From contig NZ_BAABFL010000470.1 in NCBI RefSeq assembly GCF_039540975.1, positions 1 to 52,166 of the forward strand: a stretch of 52,166 nucleotides of DNA, written 5' to 3'. The position numbers and the translations under genes were made by a program. This stretch comes from Kistimonas scapharcae. Its GTDB lineage: Bacteria > Pseudomonadota > Gammaproteobacteria > Pseudomonadales > Endozoicomonadaceae. The notes under the pieces were generated by a model. That model worked only from the letters and a program-made list of their open reading frames with translations, searched no databases and was not told the DNA's origin. Shown piece by piece: positions 45,339-52,166 of this stretch (position 1 is its first letter; each line of letters starts with the position of its first letter).

Positions 45339-46385
45339 TCAGTCGTCGTAAAGTGGAGAAAGGGTAATCTTGCAGGGCGCGCCTGCCTTTTCCCGAGCCA
45401 GGCGAGGCACCAGATAACCGGAGCAATGACGGCTCATCTCTCCAAGCAGGCGGCGAGCGCGGGTTTCGTCCAGGTCAAAATGGGCGGCGCCCTGCACTTT
45501 GTCGAACAGGTGCAGGTAATAAGGCAATACGCCGTTGTCGAACAATGTTTCGTTCAAATCGACCATCGCCTCCACATTATCGTTGATACCACGCAATACT
45601 ACGGTCTGGCTGAGCAGGGTAACACCAGCGTTGCGCAGGCTAGTCAGGCTGTGACAGACATCCGCATCAATCTCACGGGCGTGGTTGCAGTGCACGACCA
45701 GGATCGGTTTCAGGCGGGTGCCGGTGAACCAGCTGAGCATCTCCTCGGTAATCCGCTGAGGCACCACGATTGGCAACCGTGTGTGGATGCGCAGTCGCTT
45801 GACGTGGGGAATTTCGGCTATCGCTTCCGTGAGCCAGCGCAGGCGGGCATCGTTCACGGCCAGTGGGTCGCCGCCGCTGAAAATCACTTCTGTGAGCGAG
45901 GTGTCCGCAGCGATGTAATCGAGCGCTTCCTGCCATTCGGCCCGGTTCATTTTATTGTCGTCGTAGGGAAAGTGACGACGGAAACAGAACCGGCAGTTAA
46001 CGGCGCAGGCGCTGCCCAGCATCAGCAACAGGCGGTTGCGGTACTTGTGAAGGATGCCTTTTTTGGCATTCTTCGGTGCTTCTCCCAGCGGGTCAGCGGA
46101 ATAGCCAGGGGTTTCGATCAGTTCGTCCGCAACCGGTAGAACCTGTTTCAGCAGCGGGTCGTCCGGATTGCCTTTCTGCATGCGGGCGATATAGGGCAGC
46201 GGTACACGCAGGCGGAAGGATTCGCTGGCTTTTTTGGCAGCAGGCAGCAGGGCGGGATCCAGTTCCAACAGGCGCAGCAGTGCGGCGGGATCGGTAATCG
46301 CGTCGCTGAGAATGTGCTGCCAGGCTGGCCGGTGGGCCGGTGCGACAGGTTCGGTCGTCAGGTTGTGGGCGGATCGCGTGATCAT
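45339..46385 (-). CDS. epmB: EF-P beta-lysylation protein EpmB (lysine 2,3-aminomutase-like)
   Basis: A 348-residue radical SAM, PLP-dependent enzyme that turns (S)-alpha-lysine into (R)-beta-lysine for attachment to elongation factor P by EpmA. The radical SAM cluster is CAVNCRFC (Cys 127, 131, 134), followed by RRHFPY. The SAM-binding GGDP motif (FSGGDPLAVND) and the PLP lysine region follow. Length matches E. coli YjeK. In most gammaproteobacteria efp lies divergently next to epmB; here the neighbour in that direction is an unrelated RING finger gene and no efp is visible in the window. Confidence 0.93.
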   Translation of the reverse strand: MITRSAHNLTTEPVAPAHRPAWQHILSDAITDPAALLRLLELDPALLPAAKKASESFRLRVPLPYIARMQKGNPDDPLLKQVLPVADELIETPGYSADPLGEAPKNAKKGILHKYRNRLLLMLGSACAVNCRFCFRRHFPYDDNKMNRAEWQEALDYIAADTSLTEVIFSGGDPLAVNDARLRWLTEAIAEIPHVKRLRIHTRLPIVVPQRITEEMLSWFTGTRLKPILVVHCNHAREIDADVCHSLTSLRNAGVTLLSQTVVLRGINDNVEAMVDLNETLFDNGVLPYYLHLFDKVQGAAHFDLDETRARRLLGEMSRHCSGYLVPRLAREKAGAPCKITLSPLYDD

Positions 46386-46603
46386 AGGCGACGTTCAGGT
46401 TCCCGCAGTTTGGCAGTGTTAAGAACAATAGCGTGTTGCAGCCGGTGACTGAAATTTCCTGTCGGAAAGTCTGTCAGCGGCAAGGCCGGTTCCCTTGGTA
46501 GACCGCCCTTTATACAGGGCTCGGCCCGGTTGGACAATCCGCAGCAGGACGGAGTTAGTGAGGTGATGGCGCAGAAACTTAACTGTATACGATTATTCCC
46601 ATT

Positions 46604-47914
46604 TCATGCGTCATTTATTTGTGCACCATAGACTATGGTCATGATAAGGCCGATAACAATTGCTACAAAAAAAATCAGTATGTGTTTAATTTGTTCGATA
46701 TCTCCGTTTCTTACCCTTCCTATGATGACCTGAGCGTCTGCGAGTGCATTATTGATTGGCCATCTCTCAACGTCAGCAACTCTGTTTATTTCAGCATTAT
46801 TGTTTGGGTTTAATCGTTGTATCATCGGTGCTAGAGCTAAATTATTAAATGTTCTACCAGCTGTTCGTATTACTGTTCTAGCGTAATCAGCCACTCCCAC
46901 GATGTTAGCTTGGAATTGGTTTATTTCAGCTTGGTAATTAATCCTTAGTTCATGGCCTACATCAAAAATTGCCAGTCTATACATGTTTAGGACTGCTAAC
47001 GCTGGTAGTAACTGTACTAAATATGGTAAATGTTCTATAGGAAATAACGGTAATGGCAGTAATGCCGGTGCGAACAGAATAATTGGGCGATTCCACATCA
47101 AGCGCAATGGAAGCCATCTGTCTTCACGTATTCTATCGAAAAATTCTCTTATTTCGACAAGAAATTCAACATTGGCAGCAGCGAAAACGAGTTGAGGCGC
47201 TTGAATAATTTCTCGCATAGCTTGAATTTGTGCCGGAACTAGCTGCATGTGAATATTATCTAGTTGCTGTGCCCGGGCAAAAAGAGCTGCAAAGATTTCA
47301 GCTTGTAAATTTCTTTCATTTAAGCGTTCAAGTTGTTGATGTAGTTGAATTAATCGTTCAGGTTGATGTATTTCATTTTGGTAGAGTATTGCCCATTCTT
47401 CATGGTTTATTTCTTTTGTACATAAAAGGCATTCTGTTTTGGCTCCTGAGGTTTTGAACCAACTTTTCAGGCAGTTTATATCGTATGAGTGATGGCAGCT
47501 CAAAACGATTGCCGTTGAAAAGTTTTCTAGGGATTCACGGCAGATAGGGCATTCCTCATTTCTTGAGCGATTGATGAAAGCATAAAAAAGATCGTTCTCA
47601 AGATAGTATTCAAATACGGACCAGCTGATTATTAGCCTGTTGGGGTTTGCTCTTATCGATGCCTGAATAAGAGCGTTTCTGATATGTATTTTCCTGTCGT
47701 GTAAAGTTTTTTTCTGCTGGATGGGTAAATTTTCAAGACGGTTGTCTAGTTCAAGGTTTACATAGCATTGAGGGCATCGACATGTGAATGCCAGTAATGG
47801 TACATCTTGATGACTTTCTAATTTGTGTCCGCAAGGTAATTCCCAAGGGCTTTTTGGGGTTGGAAAAATGCTGGCTGCTGTTGATGTGGATGAACGAAGG
47901 TATGGGGCTGACAT
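46604..47914 (-). CDS. RING finger protein, eukaryotic E3 ligase-like
   Basis: A 436-residue protein with no signal peptide. A nearly canonical RING-H2 finger lies at 122-165: CPIC, 14 residues, C-H-H-S-Y-D-I-N-C, LKSWF, then CLLC. Ligand order is Cys 122, Cys 125, Cys 140, His 142, Asp 145 (in place of His), Cys 148, Cys 162 and Cys 165. A second, partial zinc region at 28-50 holds CGH and CRCPQC. The middle is helical with a hydrophobic Pro-rich stretch (275-320). A membrane-length helix lies at 411-432 near the C-terminus. RING-H2 proteins are E3 ubiquitin ligases in eukaryotes. The gene is AT-rich compared with epmB and stands alone. A role in a host cell is inference; delivery is unknown. 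Confidence 0.8.
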   Translation of the reverse strand: MSAPYLRSSTSTAASIFPTPKSPWELPCGHKLESHQDVPLLAFTCRCPQCYVNLELDNRLENLPIQQKKTLHDRKIHIRNALIQASIRANPNRLIISWSVFEYYLENDLFYAFINRSRNEECPICRESLENFSTAIVLSCHHSYDINCLKSWFKTSGAKTECLLCTKEINHEEWAILYQNEIHQPERLIQLHQQLERLNERNLQAEIFAALFARAQQLDNIHMQLVPAQIQAMREIIQAPQLVFAAANVEFLVEIREFFDRIREDRWLPLRLMWNRPIILFAPALLPLPLFPIEHLPYLVQLLPALAVLNMYRLAIFDVGHELRINYQAEINQFQANIVGVADYARTVIRTAGRTFNNLALAPMIQRLNPNNNAEINRVADVERWPINNALADAQVIIGRVRNGDIEQIKHILIFFVAIVIGLIMTIVYGAQINDA

Positions 47915-48274
47915 GTTTGATTTCCTTTTCTAAGTACTTTACATAAAAATAAGTTGCTCACGATCTAATTGATGGAATATGCAACTGCAAAATTTTCAGA
48001 GTGTATTGGCGATATATAACTCTGACAGCTCACTAATCACATAATTCGTGGGGGGAATAACATATGTGTCAGCTCCACTGTCGCTATCTGCGTAATGAGC
48101 TTTCCGGAGCAGTTGGCACGCTTTCCATATAGCTGTTTCTTGAAAAACATCATGACGTGTCACGATCCAGCGTTAGATTCTGCCGTCCAGATAGCATTTT
48201 TACACTATCGTTCCATCTCTGAGTTTGCGGGAGTAAACTGGATAAGGCTGTATTCAAAAACAGGGATTATAGAA
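47915..48274. other. 360-bp divergent intergenic region
   Basis: AT-rich spacer between the RING gene and the lipoprotein gene. It presumably holds both promoters; I see no convincing -35/-10 pair. An open frame from 48095 in phase with the lipoprotein gene has no ribosome site and reads as non-coding. Confidence 0.4.
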
Positions 48275-48691
48275 ATGAAATTTTTCCCGATAATGAGTTT
48301 CAGACAGGTACTTGTCTCCGCAGCCTGTCTTTTTGTCTCCGGCTGTGTAAGTTTAACCCCGGTAACCTACCGTTCATCCATTGCCACCATCAACCATGAA
48401 ACGGTACAGGTCACGGCATCCTTCAATGAGATGATTGCCAACCATTTAAGCGTCAAACTTAACGGAACACCGGTGATCGATCAGTCGATTGGTAACCCCA
48501 TATTTCCAGAATATGAGGGTAATAATGAGAAATACATGCGTCAGCCTATAGTCTTTAAACAGGTTTCCGGAGAGTGGCAGACAAAAACAGTCATTGCAGA
48601 ATGTGGACTGGGCACACCGAGCGGTACATTACTAAGACCAGTTTGTCTGATCAAAGTTGATGGCAAGGACGTTGCTGACTTCTCGTTCTAG
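48275..48691 (+). CDS. putative lipoprotein of unknown function
   Basis: A 138-residue protein with a lipoprotein signal: MKFFPIMSFRQVLVSAACL then the lipobox FVSGC, with Cys at about 25. It should be lipidated and held in the inner or outer membrane. The mature 114 residues contain short strands and two later cysteines (AECGLG, PVCLI) that could pair. No family is recognised. ATG 48275 is chosen because it gives the lipobox and follows AGGGA. It stands alone, upstream of a MerR-type gene by 334 bp. Confidence 0.7.
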   Translation: MKFFPIMSFRQVLVSAACLFVSGCVSLTPVTYRSSIATINHETVQVTASFNEMIANHLSVKLNGTPVIDQSIGNPIFPEYEGNNEKYMRQPIVFKQVSGEWQTKTVIAECGLGTPSGTLLRPVCLIKVDGKDVADFSF

Positions 48692-49025
48692 AGGTCAATT
48701 AACATTGGTATGAATCCAAAACAGGGGAGGCTGTACATTTCTTCTTTTGCTGAAGTTTCCTTCTCCGGTTACTGATAGTTAAGAGCCGGAGAGGCACATG
48801 CCATGTCCTGCAAAGACAATATGTGAAAGCGCATAGTTAACGATATTTGCCTATGAATAAGTCATTAGCTATTGCTATCCAATCTCCCTTCTACATTCAA
48901 TTGTCAGCCATAACGATTGCTATGGCTGCCTATGCACAACACGCTTTGGCTTGACCTGTCTACAACTTCATAGTTTAAGGTGCCTCATATTCACCGGGCA
49001 CACTGTCGCAGATCGGAGCCAACGA
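48692..49025. other. 334-bp region upstream of the MerR-type gene, with inverted repeat
   Basis: No gene is seen. An inverted repeat AGCCATA (48906-48912) and TATGGCT (48921-48927) has an 8-base centre and may be an operator. A candidate promoter follows (separate entry). Confidence 0.4.
48951..48981 (+). promoter_or_regulatory. candidate MerR-type promoter with 19-bp spacer
   Basis: TTGACC (48951-48956) and TAAGGT (48976-48981) are 19 bases apart, the long spacing typical of MerR-controlled promoters; a small dyad AACT/AGTT sits between them. It lies about 45 bases before the MerR-type start and could be self-regulated. The -10 match is weak. Confidence 0.35.
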
Positions 49026-50201
49026 ATGTACCTCATTGCTGAACTTGCGGAACATGTCAGCCTTTCCCGCAGTACCTTACTCTACTACGAAAAACAGGGG
49101 CTGATAGCAGGGAAAAGGCAGGCTAACGGTTACCGCATCTACAGTGAAAAAGATGCACAGCGGTTGCGGCTGATTCAGAAGCTGCAGGCTGGCGGGCTGA
49201 CGTTGAAAGAATGCAAGGCTTGCCTCAATAGCAGGGTGGATCGCTCTTTATTATTAAAACGCTTGCAACAGTTAGACGACGATATTGCTCAGAAGCAGCA
49301 GTCCCGACAGCTACTGGCTGCGATGCTCGGTGAGGGAGAACTCAAGGCATGGCATCAATCCCTGGACAAAGTCGCACCGGATGCGCACCTGGAATGGTTA
49401 ATGAATCAGGGCTTTACGCAAAAGGAGGCGCTCAGGCTCAAATGGTTATCAAAAGACATGAATACACACGAACAGTATATGAACGACTTTATGCGGGTAT
49501 TCGAAGCACTGGACCGATGGGGACCGGGCTCGGAGAAGGATACATTGGAAGCTCTCGCCAAGGTACCGTTTGAACCTGCACGCATTATGGACATTGGCTG
49601 CGGCAAGGGGATCGCAACGACGTTACTTGCTGCACATACGTCAGCACATATTACCGCTGTCGACAATGATGAGCCTGCTCTGGCACGTCTTGTTGAAAGA
49701 GCCAGGGGTGACGGTGTGCTCGACAGCATTGAAACGATTTGCGTCAGTATGACTGATTTGTCGTTTGATGAGGCCCGCTTTGATCTGATCTGGGCAGAAG
49801 GTAGTGCATATATCATGGGGGTTGCCAACGCGTTTACACAGTGGCAAAAGTTCCTTGAACCCAAGGGTGTGCTGGTGCTAAGCGATCTTGTGTGGCTTAA
49901 CGATGCGCCGAGTCAGGAGGCTTTGACGTTCTGGCAACAGGAATATCCGGATATGACGACAGTCGCACGGCGTGTTGAGCAGGCTAACGAGGCAGGTTAT
50001 ACGGTAATCGATACTTTTAGTCTTAGTGAAGAATCCTGGCAGAGCTACATCAAACCGCTTGAGGCACGTGTTAATGCGCTTAGATCAAACATGCCAGAGT
50101 CAGCCGCATTGAGAGATATCGAGACGGAATTGAACATCTATCGGCAGTATCTGGGTGAATTTGGATACCAGATGTTCGTGCTGCAAAAGACTAAACCCTG
50201 A
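49026..50201 (+). CDS. MerR regulator fused to a SAM-dependent methyltransferase
   Basis: A 391-residue two-part protein. Residues 1-70 form a MerR winged HTH (IAELAEHVSLSRSTLLYYEKQGLI, then NGYRIYSEKDAQRL), followed by a dimerisation coil to about 100. Residues 180-300 form a class I methyltransferase: motif I MDIGCGKG at 188-195, VDND at 212-215 for the ribose, and FDLIWAEGSAYIMG. The C-terminus completes the fold. ATG 49026 follows GGAG; an in-frame extension to 48951 is not family-like. A regulator fused to an enzyme suggests that SAM or the methylated substrate is the signal. The target is not evident. Confidence 0.85.
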   Translation: MYLIAELAEHVSLSRSTLLYYEKQGLIAGKRQANGYRIYSEKDAQRLRLIQKLQAGGLTLKECKACLNSRVDRSLLLKRLQQLDDDIAQKQQSRQLLAAMLGEGELKAWHQSLDKVAPDAHLEWLMNQGFTQKEALRLKWLSKDMNTHEQYMNDFMRVFEALDRWGPGSEKDTLEALAKVPFEPARIMDIGCGKGIATTLLAAHTSAHITAVDNDEPALARLVERARGDGVLDSIETICVSMTDLSFDEARFDLIWAEGSAYIMGVANAFTQWQKFLEPKGVLVLSDLVWLNDAPSQEALTFWQQEYPDMTTVARRVEQANEAGYTVIDTFSLSEESWQSYIKPLEARVNALRSNMPESAALRDIETELNIYRQYLGEFGYQMFVLQKTKP

Positions 50202-50506
50202 CGTAATCGGGATCATTAATATCTGATCTGATACGCCCGACACATTATCCGGTTGCAGTGTCAGACCAGGTTCAGACAATTTCTTCATTCCTTCATACTC
50301 TGTTGATTGTAAGTTGTGCGTTTTTAAAAAAGTATTACGTAACCTACAGTGAATTTTTAAGAGCGTGATCAGTGCGTGGAGAAACGGCAAGTATGTAATA
50401 ACCTTGTCCTGCTCTGTCTGGGTTAGCTATCATTTTTACAACATGAAAGACTCATGCGGCGCATATAACGACATGTGACGTGCGTAGGAAACAGGGAGTG
50501 TTATCT
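50202..50506. other. 305-bp intergenic region
   Basis: Lies between the MerR-type and formyltransferase genes. I see no gene, no clear terminator and no convincing promoter. AGGGAG before 50507 is the ribosome site of the next gene. Confidence 0.4.
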
Positions 50507-51346
50507 ATGAATGTGATCATTCTGTACTCAGCAGGCCATCTGGGTAGCGCAGTGATCATGAACAAGTTGCTAGCCATGCCGGGGGTTAATATCGTCGGTG
50601 TCGTTAAAGCACAACCACTGACCCTGTCTCTTCGTGGCCGTGCACGTGTCATCAATCACCTGAAAAAGGTTGGTTGGAAATTCGCCTGGTTACTCCTTTG
50701 GCAACGGTGTATCCAGATACTGGGTTACCTCATTACCATGGTGTTTCCTTTCTTGCGTAAACGATTAAAGCCTGCCTGGAAAATCGCGGTGGATCATAAT
50801 ATTCCTGTATTCCATTGCGGCAATATTAATGACGAAGCTTGCCAGGCATTTATCCGGCAACTGCAGCCTGATCTGCTGATTTCTGCTTATTTCTCACAAA
50901 TTCTTAAAAAAGAGATACTCGCTCTGCCAAAACGCGGTGTTTTGAATGTCCACCCAGGTTGGCTTCCCGTTTACAAAGGGGCGATGGCTTATTTCTGGGT
51001 ATTGAATAACGGGAGTGACAGGGGCGGTGTAACCGTCCACTGGATTGACGAAGGGGTCGATACCGGTGAAATCCTGGCCCGCAAATCGTTCATGTTAAAG
51101 GCCCATGCTACTCAGGAAAGTGTTTTGATGTACACCGCTGTTATTGGTGCAAGGCTGCTGGGACGTGTGCTGAAACGATTGATGGAGGGAAAAGATCCCC
51201 GGTTGCACATCGTTCATACCCATGATGAGGATGATATCTACTACCCGATGCCAGGTGAAAGCGCCTTTGAGTCGTATTTCAGGCAGCGTCGGTTTTTTAG
51301 AATACGGGATGTCTTGTCTGTGCTGGTGATGAAGAGATATCGATAA
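50507..51346 (+). CDS. formyltransferase family protein (Fmt-like)
   Basis: A 279-residue protein with the formyltransferase fold. Catalytic triad residues are visible: Asn 147 and His 149 in GVLNVHPGWLPVYKG and Asp 185 in IDEGVDTGEIL. It lacks the C-terminal tRNA-binding domain of methionyl-tRNA formyltransferase (Fmt, about 315), so it more likely formylates an amino sugar or another amine. Residues 50-85 form a hydrophobic insertion (WKFAWLLLW, ILGYLITMVFPFL) which may sit at a membrane. ATG 50507 is backed by AGGGAG. It stands alone. Substrate unknown. Confidence 0.8.
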   Translation: MNVIILYSAGHLGSAVIMNKLLAMPGVNIVGVVKAQPLTLSLRGRARVINHLKKVGWKFAWLLLWQRCIQILGYLITMVFPFLRKRLKPAWKIAVDHNIPVFHCGNINDEACQAFIRQLQPDLLISAYFSQILKKEILALPKRGVLNVHPGWLPVYKGAMAYFWVLNNGSDRGGVTVHWIDEGVDTGEILARKSFMLKAHATQESVLMYTAVIGARLLGRVLKRLMEGKDPRLHIVHTHDEDDIYYPMPGESAFESYFRQRRFFRIRDVLSVLVMKRYR

Positions 51347-51706
51347 GCATTTAATGAACATGTGATGCTAAAAATACTTGGCTAGAAAAACAGAATCCCT
51401 TGTTAACGAATAGCGAGATAATCTGATTAAACAACACTTGATGTTTAATAATTGAATGGGCTATAACAACTCACTTTTATGTTTTTTTCTTCTTGTTTTT
51501 ATGCATATTTATTGTTTCAGGTCAAAGCTGTCGTGATATTGCCCGCGACGAGATTGTGTTTTTTGAGAAGGGTGTAATAACTACAGAAAATAGAAGCATG
51601 ACAACGGATTTTTTAAACGTCGGCATGTGGAAAACGCAGAGTGTTGCAGTGTTTTATAGCCATTAGAAGTGAGTTTATCTATGCGTAATATTTGAAGGTT
51701 TATGAC
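51347..51706. other. 360-bp AT-rich intergenic region
   Basis: No open frame of useful length on either strand. It is strongly AT-rich between 51420 and 51520. It should hold the promoter of the hemerythrin gene, but no convincing box pair is seen. Confidence 0.4.
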
Positions 51707-52111
51707 ATGGCTAAAGCTAAAATAGGATTGTATGTTTTATTATTTTCCTGTTTCTTCCAGCCTGTGGTTGGTGGTGTGCAGGCGAGTGAATACACGCCCT
51801 TGATGCAATGGACCGAGGAACAATATGGCACAACGGTTTCCAAGTTTGATGAAGAGCACAAGAACCTGTTCAGGTTCGTTAATCAGTTGCATCGTAGCAT
51901 TGTAGAAAGTCGGGAAAGAAGTATTGTTAAACACAATCTTGATGCGCTAGTCAGCTATGTTGTGGAGCACTTCAGATCTGAAGAGGAAATGATGCAGTCA
52001 AAAGGGTTTGAGGGGTATGAAGCCCATAAGCGCTCCCACGACAAATTTGTTGAAACCTGTGTTAATTTGCAGGAGCAGTTTGCCGGTAAGTACTCAAAAA
52101 CCGGTACATAA
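51707..52111 (+). CDS. exported hemerythrin-like protein, lacking the last helix
   Basis: A 134-residue protein. The signal peptide ends near VQASE (about 28). From residue 31 it follows bacteriohemerythrin: PLMQWTEEQYGTTV, FDEEHKNLF with His 51, VVEHFRSEEEMM with His 88 and Glu 92, and HKRSHDKF with His 107 and His 111. These are five of the seven di-iron ligands. The fourth helix, which should add the last His and Asp (pattern W-L-x-x-H-I...D), is missing: the frame stops at residue 134, and the other frames downstream do not restore it. Cytosolic homologues carry oxygen to methane oxidation. An exported, short version may bind iron differently or be a remnant. ATG 51707 is chosen over a TTG at 51692. 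Confidence 0.75.
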   Translation: MAKAKIGLYVLLFSCFFQPVVGGVQASEYTPLMQWTEEQYGTTVSKFDEEHKNLFRFVNQLHRSIVESRERSIVKHNLDALVSYVVEHFRSEEEMMQSKGFEGYEAHKRSHDKFVETCVNLQEQFAGKYSKTGT

Positions 52112-52166
52112 GGCGATTTCACGTTCTGCCGCCTAAGCTCATCCCCATGTTCCCATTACCGCCTGA

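Noticed and set aside
48095..48274. In-frame 60-codon extension upstream of the lipoprotein gene
   Set aside because: It has no ribosome site, a poor composition for coding, and it would bury the lipobox signal in mid-protein.
51479..51664. Possible small gene in the AT-rich gap before the hemerythrin
   Set aside because: Careful reading of the frame meets a stop after about 35 codons, and there is no ribosome site.

Overview
The window is a chromosomal segment of a gammaproteobacterium. The conserved blocks yggX-mutY-asmA, hisB-hisH-hisA-hisF, serB with a divergent YtjB/AhpA-like gene, and a FimX-like/FimW-like pair all resemble Pseudomonas and Oceanospirillales gene orders. Core genes are of moderate GC. 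A few visibly AT-richer single genes encode proteins of eukaryotic type (a protein kinase and a RING finger protein). That mixture fits a host-associated marine lineage such as Endozoicomonadaceae/Hahellaceae; this taxonomic placement is inference.

Layout. 1-5.9 kb: a small secreted protein, an M20 peptidase, the YbbA/YbbP-type ABC exporter and, divergent from it, the TesA esterase. 6.0-7.2 kb: an AT-rich Ser/Thr-type protein kinase. 7.3-10.7 kb: the RadD helicase and an APC transporter. 10.7-18.1 kb: an AraC regulator divergent from a DUF1302/DUF1329 envelope pair, an unknown secreted protein and a DUF1254/DUF1214 protein. 18.3-18.6 kb: two identical tRNA-Phe genes with a clear promoter and a terminator. 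18.7-24.6 kb: yggX, an inserted AT-rich Cys-rich membrane protein, mutY, asmA and an LhgO-like FAD oxidoreductase. 24.8-29.6 kb: a Tsx-like porin, a 1011-residue triple-SPOR protein, a small protein and a PanZ-like GNAT protein. 29.8-32.7 kb: hisBHAF. 32.8-36.0 kb: three tandem secreted proteins sharing a short motif after the signal peptide. 36.1-38.9 kb: a YtjB/AhpA-like membrane protein with a degenerate cyclase-like domain, and serB. 38.9-41.2 kb: a small secreted protein, a LysE exporter and a GlxA-type regulator. 41.2-45.2 kb: the FimX-like and FimW/PilZ-like pair. 45.3-46.4 kb: epmB. 46.6-47.9 kb: the RING finger protein. 48.3-52.1 kb: a lipoprotein, a MerR-methyltransferase fusion, a formyltransferase and an exported, C-terminally short hemerythrin.

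How genes work together. hisB, hisH, hisA and hisF supply consecutive or partnered steps of histidine synthesis. FimX-like and FimW-like proteins are c-di-GMP effectors tied to type IV pili in Pseudomonas. MutY and YggX protect against oxidative damage. The kinase, the RING protein and the Cys-rich membrane protein sit singly between housekeeping genes; they look like separately acquired host-interaction candidates rather than one operon. No insertion sequence, prophage, CRISPR array or origin was recognised. All domain calls come from reading motifs by eye, without database searches.
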